Origin: Pleodorina starrii
Taxonomy: Eukaryota; Chlorophyta; Chlorophyceae; Chlamydomonadales; Volvocaceae
Assembly (NCBI GenBank): GCA_030267565.1
Contig: BRXU01000037.1
Location: 186,001 to 250,000, forward strand
Reading direction: 5' to 3'
Length of the DNA: 64,000 bases
Part shown: positions 1 to 11,000 of the stretch, one piece after another
Position numbering within the stretch: position 1 is the first letter of the stretch
Layout: each line of letters starts with the position of its first letter
Notes under the pieces: generated by a model
Seen by the model: the letters and a program-made list of their open reading frames with translations, nothing else
Told to the model about the DNA's origin: nothing
Databases searched by the model: none
Made by a program: the position numbers and the translations under genes

Positions 1-1696
1 CGCCTCCGGGGGCCTCCGGGGGCCTTCGGGGGCCATCGGGGGCCTCCGGGGGCCTCTGGCGGCCTTCAGGGGCCTCCGGGGGACTTCGGGGGCCTCCGTG
101 GGCCTTCGGGGCCTCCGGGGGCCTCCGGGGGCCTTCGGGGGCCTTCGGGGGCCTCCGGTGGTCTTCGGGGGCCTCCGGGGGCCTTCGGGGGCCTCCGGGG
201 GCCTTCGGGGGCCTTTGGGGGCCTTCGGGGGCCTCCGGGGACCTCCGGAAGCCTTCGGGGGCCTTCGGGGGCCTTCGGGGGCCTTCGGGGGCCTCCGGGG
301 GCCTTCGGGGGCCTCCGGGGGCCTTCGGGGGCCTCCGGGGGCCTACGGGGGCATTTAGGGGCCTCCGGGGGCCTACGGGGGCCTTCGGGGACCTTCGGGG
401 GCCTCCGGGGGCCTTCGGGGGCCTCCAGGAGCCTTGGGGGGCATTTGGGGGCCTCCGGGGGTCTTCGGGGGCCTCCGTGGGCCTCCGTGGGCCTCCGTGG
501 GCCTCCGGGGGCCTTCAGGGGCCTCCGGGGGCCCCTAAGGGGATCTCCGGGGAACTCCGGGTCCTTCGGGGGCCTCCGGGCGCCTCCGGGGGCCTCCGGG
601 GGCCTTCGGGGGCCTCCGGGGGCCTCCGGGGGCCTCCGGGGGCCTTCGGGGGCCTTCGGGGGCCTCCGGGGGTCTTCGGGGGCCTCCGGGGGTCTTCGGG
701 GGCCTCCGGGGGCCTTCGGGGGCCTCCGGGGGCCTTTGAGGGCCTTCGGGGGCCTCCGGGGACCTCCGGAAGCCTTCGGGGGCCTCCGGGGGCCTTCGGG
801 GGCCTTTGGGGGCCTTCGGGGGCCTCCGGGGACCTCCGGAAGCCTTCGGGGGCCTCCGGGGGCCTTTGGGGGCCTCCGGGGGTCTTCGGGGGCCTCCGGG
901 GGCCTCCGGGGGCCTCCGGGAGCCTTCGGGGGCCTTCGGGGGCCTCCGGGAGCCTTGGGGGGCATTTGGGGGTCTCCGGGGGTCTTCGGGGGCCTCCGTG
1001 GGCCTCCGTGGGCCTCCGGGGGCCTTCAGGGGCCTCCGGGGGCCTTCGGGGGCCTCCGGGAGCCTTGGGGGGCATTTGGGGGTCTCCGGGGGTCTTCGGG
1101 GGCCTCCGTGGGCCTCCGTGGGCCTCCGGGGGCCTTCAGGGGCCTCCGGGGGCCCCTAAGGGGATCTCCGGGGAACTCCGGGTCCTTCGGGGGCCTCCGG
1201 GCGCCTCCGGGGGCCTCCGGGGGCCTTCGGGGGCCTCCGGGGGCCTCTGGCGGCCTTCAGGGGCCTCCGGGGGTCTTCGGGGGCCTCCGTGGGCCTTCGG
1301 GGGCCTTCGGGGGCCTCCGGGGGCCTTCGGGGGCCTCCGTGGGCCTTCGGGGGCCTTCGGGGGCCTCCGGGGGCCTTCGGGGGCCTCCGGGGGCCTTCGG
1401 GGGCCTCCGGGGGCCTTCGGGGACCTCCGGAAGCCTTCGGGGGCCTTCGGGGGCCTTCGGGGGCCTCCGGGGGCCTTTGGGGGCCTCCGGGGGCTTCGGG
1501 GGCCTTTGGGGGCCTCCAGGGGTCTTCGGGGGCCTCCGGGGGCCTCCGGGGGCCTTCGGGGGCCTTCGGGGGCCTTCGGGGGCCTCCGGGGGCCTCCGGG
1601 GGCCTTCAGGGGCCTCCGGGGGCCTTCGGGGGCCTCCGGGAGCCTTGGGGGGCATTTGGGGGTCTCCGGGGGTCTTCGGGGGCCTCCGGGGGCCCC
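1..1696. repeat. 10-bp GC minisatellite, left block
   Basis: Tandem array of the 10-base unit CCTCCGGGGG / CCTTCGGGGG with point variants. Because 10 is 1 modulo 3, every frame of one strand reads the same decapeptide (about [10 protein letters not shown]). Long open frames here are therefore a composition artefact. A longer marker, CCCCTAAGGGG followed by GATCTCCGGGGAACTCC, recurs at 532 and 1153. The array is cut at 1697-1699 (TAA) by a transposon-like terminus. It belongs to the same family as the 42-54.6 kb block. Confidence 0.95.
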
Positions 1697-1699
1697 TAA

Positions 1700-1965
1700 C
1701 ACTCGGGGAAAAGCTCAGTCATAAATCCATTCATATAGTGACCACCCGGTCATAATCCCAGTCATATGGCCTGTTGGCCCAGTATGACCAGTCATACGTC
1801 CAGTCATATGTGACATCCCAGTCATAACAGCCGGCTTGCAGTCATAACGTACATTTTGTACATTATGACTGCCCAGTCAAGTCCGGCCAGTCATAACCAG
1901 CCAGTCATGCCTGGGTTATCGGTCATTATGTACCAGTCATACCTGAACAGCCGGCCGGTCATAAT
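1700..1965 (+). mobile_element. CACTA-like left terminus with subterminal CAGTCATA array
   Basis: The minisatellite stops at TAA (1697-1699) and the sequence CACTCGGGGAAAAG begins. About nine copies of CAGTCATA/CAGTCATG follow within 250 bp. The mirror-image end, CTTTTCCCGAGTG preceded by TATGACTGG copies, occurs at 7417, and CCGTTCCCCGAGTG occurs at 38610 and 42065. Terminal inverted repeats starting CACT, 3-bp target duplications and inverted subterminal repeats are the known hallmarks of the EnSpm/CACTA superfamily. The assignment is inference, because no transposase was identified. Confidence 0.65.
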
Positions 1966-2640
1966 ATGTCCTTCCTTTTATTATATGTGCTACCAGTTAT
2001 TTGAGAGGCTCAGAGCGTTCGTCTTGAACTTCACTCAAAAACTGATACAACCATACATGCAGTAGTACAATAATACAGCTGGAACCAACCAACTTCAGCT
2101 TCTGCAAGTGCACCAGCCAGTTCTATAAGCTCTGCCCACATAGCGTCAGTGAAGTTGCACCATAATTATATGCAGTTCGTAACCATAACACCGCTCCATT
2201 CATTCATTTACATGGCGCTTGTTGTAATGCAATGAAGTTTTAAGTGGGGTGCTGGCCTATAGAAATACAAATGCTTGCTCAACGAGCATTAACCGCAACG
2301 AGAAACGAGTTGCATTATTAGATTGAGAGCATTGACAATGCTAAGGTTGACGGTGTGACGCTAAATCGTATCCCGTTGTTTATCGCAACTCACAGCAGGC
2401 TGCACGTACGTTTAGGATGGTACACATGCTCAGGCGGCCTGGGTGGCGAGCAGCTCGGAGCTAGCTGCCTGGCGTGGTCTCCCTGGCCATGGCGTGTCGT
2501 GGCTGGCTGTAACATCGTGGCGCTAGCGGCCGGGAGAGGACTTGGCTGGTGTCAGCAGCTCGCACAAATTGCTCTTTCAAGTGAGTATGGCCGTCGCTTC
2601 TCGGGACGAGAGCACTTTGTGCGTGTTCGCAAGCCTTAAC
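1966..2640. other. Interior of terminal element, nothing recognised
   Basis: AT-richer than its surroundings up to about 2450. No open frame longer than about 95 codons is convincing, and no repeat or domain was seen. It lies just inside the subterminal array. Confidence 0.5.
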
Positions 2641-3930
2641 AGCCCGTGCATGATAGCACGCAGCCCTTAAGGGCACTCGTCGCATACGGTGGTTTTTACC
2701 GCCATATAACTCTGGACATGGTTCTGTGCGTATGTCTGTCTAGTATTGTCCACCGTATGGGAGCTGTATGGGCCAAAAACGGACGCAACATGTTGTGGAT
2801 CGAAGTTGGTGATGCCCGGCGGGGGGCCCGGCGGGGGGTCCAGGGGCGCCGTCGGGGGCCTGGGTGGGGGGCGCCGGGGCCCTGCAGGGGCCACTGCTGG
2901 TGATGGCAGCACCACTGCCCCGGCGGGGGTGTGGTGGCAGCACAACTAACGGGGGTGGCGGCACCGGGGGGGTGATAAGAATGGCCCGGGGTGAGGGAAC
3001 GCAACGCAGTTACCTGGGATATTACCTGAGGATTACCGGCGGGGGTGGCGGCGCAACTGCTGGCAGCGGCGGCAACAAATGCACCAGCAGCAGTGCCGCG
3101 GCCGGTGGGCTGTAAGCCCCGCCTGGATTGTCACAGCACACCGGCCGCCGGGATGGTGTGCAACCCGTGCCTGGTTTATGATGCATCCCAATAAGAAGCG
3201 CATGGTGCTGTGGACTGGTAAAAGTAATCAACAGCCGAGTTGCACACCACCCCGGCCGCCCCGGTAGGTCGTGACAATCAAGTCAGTTGTACAGTCCACC
3301 CCTTTTGTCATTCCAGCACATGCCAGGAACGGGCTCAAATGCATGTGTGCAATCCGCGACTGGATGGTTTGTGATGCGTCCAAACAGAAAGCGCTTGGTG
3401 CTGTGGACTGGTAAAAGCAGAAAGCAGCAGGGTTGCACACCACCCCGGCGGCGCGGCCGGTCTGTTGTGACAATCCAGGCGGGACCTACAGCCCACCAGC
3501 TGTTGCACGTCTGCTGGGGGCCCGGTGGGGGGCAGGGCGGGGCGGGGTTGCATTGCTCCTGTGCAGGCCAAAAACGGGTGCAACACGCTGTGGATCGCAG
3601 TTGGCGATGCCGAAGTTTAGGGGGCCCGGCGGGGGGGATTAGGGGGCCCAGAAGGAGGGCCGGGGCCACCGTGGGGGGCTAGGCGGTGGGGGGCGTGGGT
3701 GTCCTGTGTCGGGGGGGTCGAGAGCCGCTGCTGGTGTTGGCAGCAGCACCACTGCTGCCGGAGGCGGCGCCACTGCTGACGGTGGCGGTGCCGCTGCTGA
3801 CGGTGGCGGTGCCGAAGCGTCGTATGCTAGGCGGGGGGCCGCGGGGGTGGCGGCACAACTGCTGGCGGCGGCTGCAACCAATGCACCAGCAGCAGTGCTG
3901 CGGCCGGTGGGCTGTAAGCCGGAGTGGGGC
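2641..3930. repeat. Dispersed internal repeats in GC-rich sequence
   Basis: Several 60-90 bp blocks recur about 0.3-0.8 kb apart. A block reading CCAAAAACGG...GTGGATCG is at about 2772 and 3568. The block ending CACCAGCAGCAGTG...GGTGGGCTGTAAGCC is at 3050-3118 and 3850-3918. A block containing TGCTGTGGACTGGTAAAAG is at about 3207 and 3400. The open frames across these blocks differ between copies, so I read this as non-coding repeat. Confidence 0.6.
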
Positions 3931-4410
3931 AAGGCGGGGCGGAGCAGGGACGAGACGGGCGGGGCGGGTAGGGGAGGGCGCACTGTGGGGCGGTCCGGGG
4001 CAGGGCGGAATGGGGCGGGCCAGGGGGTGACCAAGGCTGGGAGGGGCACTGCGGGGTGGGGCTGGGCGGAGCGGGACGGGGTGGGGCGGGGCAGGGCGGG
4101 GCAGGGAATGGGGGAGCGTTACGGGTATGGGCAAAAAAAATGATACCGCAGCGGGTCGGGGCGTTGCAGGGTGGGGCGGGGCGGGACGGGGCAGGGCGGG
4201 GAAGGGGCAGGCCGGGGTGGGGCAAGGCGGGGCGGAGCGGGGCGGGGCAGGGAATGGAATGGAAGGGCGGGGCGGGCAGGGCGGGGCGGGGTGGTGCCGG
4301 GGCTGGGTGGGGCAGGGCGGGGTGGAGCGGGGCGGGGCAGGGTGGGGCGTGGCAGGGCACTTCGGGGCACTGCAGGGCGGGGCAGGGCGGGGCCAGGGTG
4401 CAAGTCGGCA
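3900..4410. repeat. GGGGCGGGGC / GGGCAGGGC minisatellite
   Basis: Short irregular 5-10 bp units of the GGGGC, AGGGC type with strong purine/G bias on the + strand. The proline-rich frame on the minus strand (263 codons, 3827-4618) is low-complexity and has no conserved motif. Confidence 0.8.
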
Positions 4411-4424
4411 GGAGCTGCACGCAT

Positions 4425-5600
4425 GTCACGGTTCGGGGGGTTCGGTGTTGCGCCGGCTGCAGGCACGCTTCTTGCGGGGGTCCGGGCCTGGTGCATGGCT
4501 CTGCTGGCATAACCCTGCCTCTGGCCCCCAAGTTGGCGCATTGCAAGCCGGATAGCGGCGGTCCGCTGCCCCAGGTGTGCGGGCTACTTGTGCAGCGCTG
4601 TCGTGCCCCAAGTGTCAAGCAGCGCCCCCTTTCCCTTCCCCGGGCCCGGGGTGTTGTCCCGTCGGGGTTCGGGTGCAGGTCTGGGCGCCAGTTGTGGGTG
4701 CATCTGTTCTGAGGGAGCAGGCTGCGCGCCCAGGGCCAGTGTCTCTGTTCTGAGGGAGCAGGCTGCGCGCCCAGGGCCAGAGTCTCTGTTCTGAGGGAGC
4801 AGGCTGCGCGCCCAGGGCCAGAGTCCCGTCACGGTTCGAGGGTTCGGCGTCGCGCCGGCTGCAGGCGTGCTTCTTGCGGGGGTCCGGGTCTGGTGCATGG
4901 GGTGGGGGCGTCCGTGGTCGGTTGTCAAGTCTAGGTCTGGTTTGCACCCAAGAACTCACTTTCTTTCGCGCCGTGCAGCCGCTAGGTTTGGGGTGTGATG
5001 CCTGCTTGCCTGCTGTCGACCTTGCTTTTGCTCTGGTGACGATGCCACCTGCTCACATCTTTGTGCTGCCCTGCTACTCCACCGTCATCCGTCCCGCGGC
5101 CGTGCAGCCGCCGCACCGTCAACCTCCTCGGTAAGGTAACAGGTATATTTGATCAGTATCAGTGACTCTGGCTTCCTCCCATCGCCATTGCGCCGAATGC
5201 TCTAACCCCCTTCCCTACTGGATAATGCGGCTGTGCACGGGTCCAGGGTGCGCACGGGCAGCAGCAGCTGCGTGGCAGGCGTGGACGCCCTGTGCAGCCT
5301 GCAGGTAAGCGTGGGGACGGGTAAGGGCAGTAGCGATGCGTCGTGCTTCCGGCTGTGCATGGGGGCAGGTAGCCGGGCCTGCGGCTGATACTGGTGAGGC
5401 TGCGTGCCGGGCTGCGGGCACTTCTGTGTCGAGGGCAGGGATGTACCGGATCGCGGGCAGGGGCAGGCATGTGGCCTGGATCCGCCCATCGCAAACCGGG
5501 TAGTGGCGGTCCGTTGCCCCAGGTGTGTGAGCCCTGTTGTGCAGCTCTGTCGTGCCCCTAGCGTCCAACAGCGTCCCCCTTTCCCACTGCCGTACAACGC
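4425..5600. repeat. Duplicated 75-95 bp blocks inside the terminal element
   Basis: A block with GCGCCGGCTGCAGGC and CTTCTTGCGGGGGTCCGGG occurs at 4449-4495 and 4850-4896. A block with GGCGGTCCG(C/T)TGCCCCAGGTGTG occurs at 4555-4620 and 5505-5570. No gene was recognised. An apparent acceptor and exon are not supported by a conserved frame. Confidence 0.55.
4704..4826. repeat. 41-bp tandem repeat, three copies
   Basis: Three near-identical copies start at 4704, 4745 and 4786. Each reads CTGTTCTGAGGGAGCAGG followed by CTGCGCGCCCAGGGCCAG. Confidence 0.9.
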
Positions 5601-5804
5601 CGATAGCATGGATGCGTCGCCGGATTGCAAGGTTCAGGGATGTGCAGCGAGCACGTGCTGGTGCACGTTCGTCAAGTAACGTGCCCCTTCCACACTTCCG
5701 CAGGAGCTGGGTGCCACATCGGGGGCACGTTCAGCAGCTGGGCAAGGTACTAGGCCGGGCACGATATCATTTCAAGCCCTGCACTGTAGCCGGGCAGGGT
5801 GAGA

Positions 5805-6590
5805 TGTGTTGAGCTTCGGCAGCCGGTCCGGTGTCTGTCGACACCCTCAACACGGATCTCCATGTCCAAGATTTCAAGCTTCCGACCGCTGACGGCAGGG
5901 CTTCACTGTCGTACAAATGGCTGGACGCCGGGGTCTGGGTTGGGTTGGGTCGGGTGGGTCTTAGATACACAAGCTGGGGTGGTAGCAAGTTCGAGATTCA
6001 CCACCACTGGGATGGCACGACGAAGGCGCGGCAAGCTGCCGCGTTGGCAGTGGTAATGGAAACTGAGCCAACTGAGCTGGGAGTTGTGGAGGTGGGGCGG
6101 GGGAGGGCGGGGCTGGGTGGGGCCGCGGCGAGGCTGCCGGGGCTGGGCTGGGCGAGGCACAGCGGGGCGAGGCACGACGGGGCGGGGCCGGGCCGGGCCG
6201 GGCCGGGCGAGGTGGGGCTGGGCTGGGCGAGGCACGGCGGGGGAGGGCCGGGGACGGACGGCGGGGTAGGGAGGGCCGGGGCGGGTCTGTGCAGGGCAGG
6301 GTGAGGCACGGCGGGCCGGGGCCTGGCCGGGCCGGGGCTGGGCAGGGCAGGGCAAAGCTGGGTAGGGCATGGCTGGGCGAGGCACAGCGGGTCGGGGTCG
6401 GGTCGGGGCTGGGCTGGGCAGGGCTGGGCGAGGCACGGTGGTGGAGGGCCGGGGACGGCGGGGTGGGGTGGGGCAGAGCGGGGACGGGCGGTTTATCCAC
6501 GTAAAGGCGCGAGCCAATGAACGGATCTCCATGTCCAGGATTTCAAGCTTCACTGTCGTTCCAAAGGCTGGACGCCGGGGTTTGGGTTGA
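5805..6590. repeat. GC minisatellite flanked by a duplicated 90-bp block
   Basis: The block containing CGGATCTCCATGTCCA and GGCTGGACGCCGGGGT occurs at about 5850-5950 and again at 6522-6600. Between them, about 6085-6490, lies a GGGCTGGGCGAGGCAC-type minisatellite. The region 6600-6950 holds no recognisable gene. Confidence 0.65.
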
Positions 6591-6949
6591 GTCGGGTGGA
6601 GCGCCTTGCTGGATGCTGCGGCAGGGTTGCTTGCCCCCGTCTGCCTTCGGACTCGACTGGGTGCCTTTAATCTTGACAGGCTACTTGCCGTGGGCTCTAC
6701 TTATATTAAGAAGGGCTCGGTGATTGACTATGGACACGGTTTGGCCAGTCGCATTTTTGTTGCTTGCCGCTCAGCGGCAGCCCCTTCCAGCACGCATGCA
6801 TCCTCACTGCTGGCAGCCGGCGGCAAGCCTCCCCTGTGCCTGACCATGCAAACCCAGCGACCGATTACCCTCGGCACCCACCACCCCGACTTGACATACA
6901 GGGCGCCACATCAGCAGTGTGTAGCTACGGGTCATTGGGTGCAGGCAGG

Positions 6950-7417
6950 GAATGACTGTGTGGAGTCATAATGTGCAGCTGCGGGTCATGGGGCGCAGGT
7001 GCGGAATGACTGCGCCGAGTCATAGTGTGCAGCTGCGGGTCATAGGGTGCAGACACGCTTGCAGAACATGGATGCAGAAAATGACTGTGTGGACCGAATG
7101 ACTGCACGGAATGACTGAAAGTCATAAAGTGACATTCCAGTCATATCCCAGTCCCACGGTGACACGTTATGACTCGTTTCCAGTCATAATTCCAGTCATA
7201 TATGCAGTCATAGAAAATATGACTGTGCTTTATATGACTGGCCCCAGTCATATCGGGTGCTCTCCCTGACCGCTTTCCATGACCAGGGGAGCACGTTATG
7301 ACTGGGTTTATGACTGGGAATATGACTGGCGCCCCCGTTATGACTGGGTTTATGACTGGTTGTATGACTGGGTTTATGACCGAGATGACGCTTTATGACT
7401 GGGCCTTTTCCCGAGTG
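6950..7417 (-). mobile_element. CACTA-like right terminus with inverted TATGACTGG array
   Basis: More than a dozen TATGACTGG / CAGTCATA motifs, mostly in the opposite orientation to the left-end array, run up to the terminus ...GACTGGGCCTTTTCCCGAGTG at 7417. The 13-base tip is the inverted complement of the tip at 1700. The outside flank is GCATGTGG. It does not repeat the TAA next to 1700, so the two ends were probably not created by one simple insertion. Confidence 0.6.
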
Positions 7418-7796
7418 GCATGTGGCATCGATGATTTGCGTCTACGTACGGCGTCTGTATGTGATACACGTCTGGATGGCGTCTTTGGTGATGCCTGTCG
7501 TACATGTCGTGGATGGGCCATGTTGCGCAAGTGCATGCGCCCTTGGCTGGCCTCGTTCCCCAGTCGCTCGTCAGCAGCAGCAGGAGCCCATTCCTTCGCA
7601 ATGCCCATTTGTTATATCGTCCGCATCGCCCCATATATTATACGTGGATGCTTGCTGCCCTGCTTCCCTGCTAATCGCTGCTGCCCCCGCCGCCGCATCG
7701 GCTTCGATCCGCCCGCCGCGCGCGACACCCACACGTGCACGCACGTCGGTCCGCATGTCGTCTTGTCCCCACGAATGTCCGTCCGTCCGTCCGCAG
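7418..7796. other. Probable intron or upstream flank of the exon at 7797
   Basis: The stretch between the transposon terminus and the acceptor contains a pyrimidine/GTCC-rich tract (GTCCGTCCGTCCGCAG) typical of an acceptor. No conserved frame was seen. Confidence 0.5.
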
Positions 7797-8064
7797 TGCC
7801 CCATGGCCCTGATCGACAGCGACGTGCGGCTGCGCAGCGTTCTGCGCAACGGCACGCTGGGCACGCGCTGCACTCCGCTGAGTGTGGCGGTGGAGGACAT
7901 TTGCTGGGAGCCCCAGATCGATATATGGATGGAACCTGGGTACGGAGAAGACCCGGTGACGCCCTTCCCCAACAGCACGTGAGTAGTTGGGCGTGATGGC
8001 GTGAGGGTGTGAGGGCGTGAGTAGGATGGTGTGTACACGCATACATGCCTGTATACCAACCTTA

Positions 8065-8097
<33 letters not shown>

Positions 8098-11000
8098 GCC
8101 CGACCGGAGGCCGAGGCGTGGGTTAAGGGAGCAGAGGAGGTGGGGTGACGGGTTTCCCCGGTCCCAGTCCTCCCCCGCCACCGCGGTGGGGGTTGAGAAC
8201 GAGTATGTGTTGGTTATGTGCCCGTCTGCTGTGGCGTCTCGTGCGGGGCGCGTTCCATTTGCCGCCGGGTGATCACAATCTTGTTGAGCGCCCGGACAGC
8301 GTGATCGTGGAGTTCGTTGCAGCATGTTTTGGCCGCTTCGCTGCCCGCCCCTAGGGTGCGGAGAAGGGGGCGTAAGTCTTTTCGGATGGTACCGGCGAAG
8401 CCTAGGCTGATGGCCTCCTGTGCTGTGTAGCAGACTTTCCATCCCTCCTTCGTGAGGAGCTTGGCTAGCTCGGTGTGTTGGTGGGCTTTGTCGTGTTGTT
8501 TCTGCTTGTGGTTGGTATCTGCTGTGTATCCTATTTCTATGATGTGCACGGTGTGCTGACTGGGGTCCGGAGGTCCCATGTATTCGGCCTCTTGTGCCTC
8601 GTGGAGAGGGATGCTAGGGATGAGGAGTAGATCGGGGCGCATTTTGAGCCGTTCTTCCTCCGGGGTGTTTGGGAGCAGCCAGTGCGGTAGTCTTGTGCCT
8701 GCTACATAGTCCGGCCGGTCGTCTGCGGGGCAGGCGTCCATGACCGTGTAGCAGCCCCCGTTGATTCCCCGAGCGAGCGTACTGGTGATGGTTTGAACCG
8801 CCTGATTGTGCCGAAGAATGTATAGGGCGCGCATCCGTGGGTGGCGGCAGCCACCCAGGATATGCCCCCCGGAGTCGGGGTTGTGGCACAGGGGGCAGCT
8901 TCCTGACGCAACTGGGCCTCCCGGGGCCAATGATTTCCTGAAGCGGTTCGCGAGCTTGGCGTTCCATAGTTGGCCGTACAGGTAGTCGAAGCACCGTTTG
9001 GCGTGCTTGTGTCGGCCTATCTTGCGCTGTAGGGTGCGTGCGCTGGCGTTGATGTCCAGGTCGGGTATGGTATTGGCAACAAACTTCATGTAATCTGTCT
9101 CATTTGTGTAGCCCGAGTGCGTTTCCGGACGCACTAGGGCTTCGATGCCCCGGTTGAGGTCGTTGGCAAAGTGCCCAGCATTCTTCTCAGGCCCATGTAT
9201 CTTCCGTAGCCACCAGTATTGGTTACGTGGGTTATTGTCAGATGTTTCAGTTGTGCTCAGTGCGTCGGGGTCGAGCTTTGCAAGGCCTCGCGCGGCCCGT
9301 ACGGCTGCTTTATCTGCTTCTTCGTTGTATTTCACGCCAGTGTGGGCTTTTACTTTAAGTAGGGAAGTTGTTAAATTGCATGCTGCTCTCTTTTTAAGAG
9401 TAGTGACTATCTGCTCAAGCAGGGCCTTATGTTTGCTGAGCCGGAGTTTCTGTGGGTTATTGATAATCTTTTTTATTAGGTAAAGGGCTGCGGCTGAGTC
9501 CGTCCAGATGGATAAGTGGGTGTTGTCCTCAGGCGTGCCTCTGCGCATGTAGAGTGCTTGGTGGATGGCACTTAGTTCACACCTCGTGATGGTTTGGCAG
9601 CCATGATGTCCAGCATTTACATCGATGTGGAGCGTCTTATTGGTGAGTGCGTCGACGGCCGCGGCTCCCAGTATTTGTCGTTCCTCGTCGCCATCCTTTA
9701 CCTTTTGAACAGATCCGTCCGTGTAGATTGCGTTCTGGGGGTCGTGTCGCAGCGACTGCTTGGCGTGGAATGTCCGGAAGACGGCCTGTCGCTCAGCAGA
9801 GGTGAGGTTGTCGCACGGACGGGAGAGTACCGCCGCGGCGGGTGGCCGGTCGCTCATACTGCGCACCCGTGTCCGCACCCACTGGGGCGGGTTCCAGGGG
9901 TGGGAGGGCTCCATGGGGGCGGCGGTTGCAGCCGGCATGCCAAGAGTCCGACGGAGGCGTTCGGCGTGGGTTCGACCAGTTGCGTTGCTGACTAAGAGAA
10001 GAGTGAGGCCCATCGGGTAGGGTTGGGGGGTATCTTCAAGGGTTTCACTGTACAGGCTGGCTGTGCCCGTGAACGCGTCGATTCTGCCGATCATAGTGAC
10101 CAGCGGGTGGATGAGGTAACGGGTATATGGCGCCGTTCGAGCCGTGGGCAGCAGGAGGAGGGTGGCGGTGGGTGTGCTCTCAGACCGTACTGTCTCGGCC
10201 CATCCCAAGGCCCATCTTAGGGCGTGATGCCCCTCCTCCGGCGTAGGCTCGGGGTGGGCGATGGAGAGGCCTGTGAATGGCTGCGTATATGCATCGTGGT
10301 TCGCCCCAAAGAGCTGGTCCTCTGAAAAGCGTGAATAGTATGTATCTACGCAGTCGGCTACATTGAGGGGGGATGCAAAGCGTTCGGTTGTGGCGCCGAG
10401 CGCGGTCGTGAGGCGCTTCATAAGTGCTTCGGGCAGCCGGCGCTCGTTTGCCGCTTTGACGGGTTGCAGTTTGGTGCCCCCGCCGTTCCGGTACCGCAGG
10501 AGGAGGCGTGCGACGTCTTCCGCAAAGCCGCCCCTGGCGGCGAGTCGGGCATGGTCTTCCGGGCGGTTCTGCTGCGCGTCTTGGTACCTGTACCACAGGC
10601 TGCGGAGACGACAGACGGAGATTTGGCCTACACAGTTGCCTTGGGGGCCGTAGACGAGGGCCAGTCCGATGGTCTGCAGTCCTTCAGGTATGTCCCCGTC
10701 ACCCTCCCAGGGTGTTCCGCAGAGGGGGCCGTTGTGTTTGCCGATCTGGATAGTGTAACGCCCTGTGGGGTAGATGTCCTTGTCCGGGTTGCCCGGTTGG
10801 ACGTTGATTTCGACAAACTGCCTGAGGAGGCGCTGCCCTCGGGTCGTGTTGAGGCATTCGGTTTCCCATCGACCTTGTTGTTGCCTATCCGTCAGGTGCT
10901 TGTCGCATGTCTCCGCCGCGCGCCCCGGGTTATGTCCGGCTTCCTGAGCGCGTCGATCCCGGAATGCATTGAGCAGTTCGATCCAGTTATCTTGTTGGGC

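Noticed and set aside
3827..4618. 263-codon Pro/Ala-rich minus frame
   Set aside because: Low-complexity GC minisatellite without conserved motifs; neighbouring frames look equally coding.
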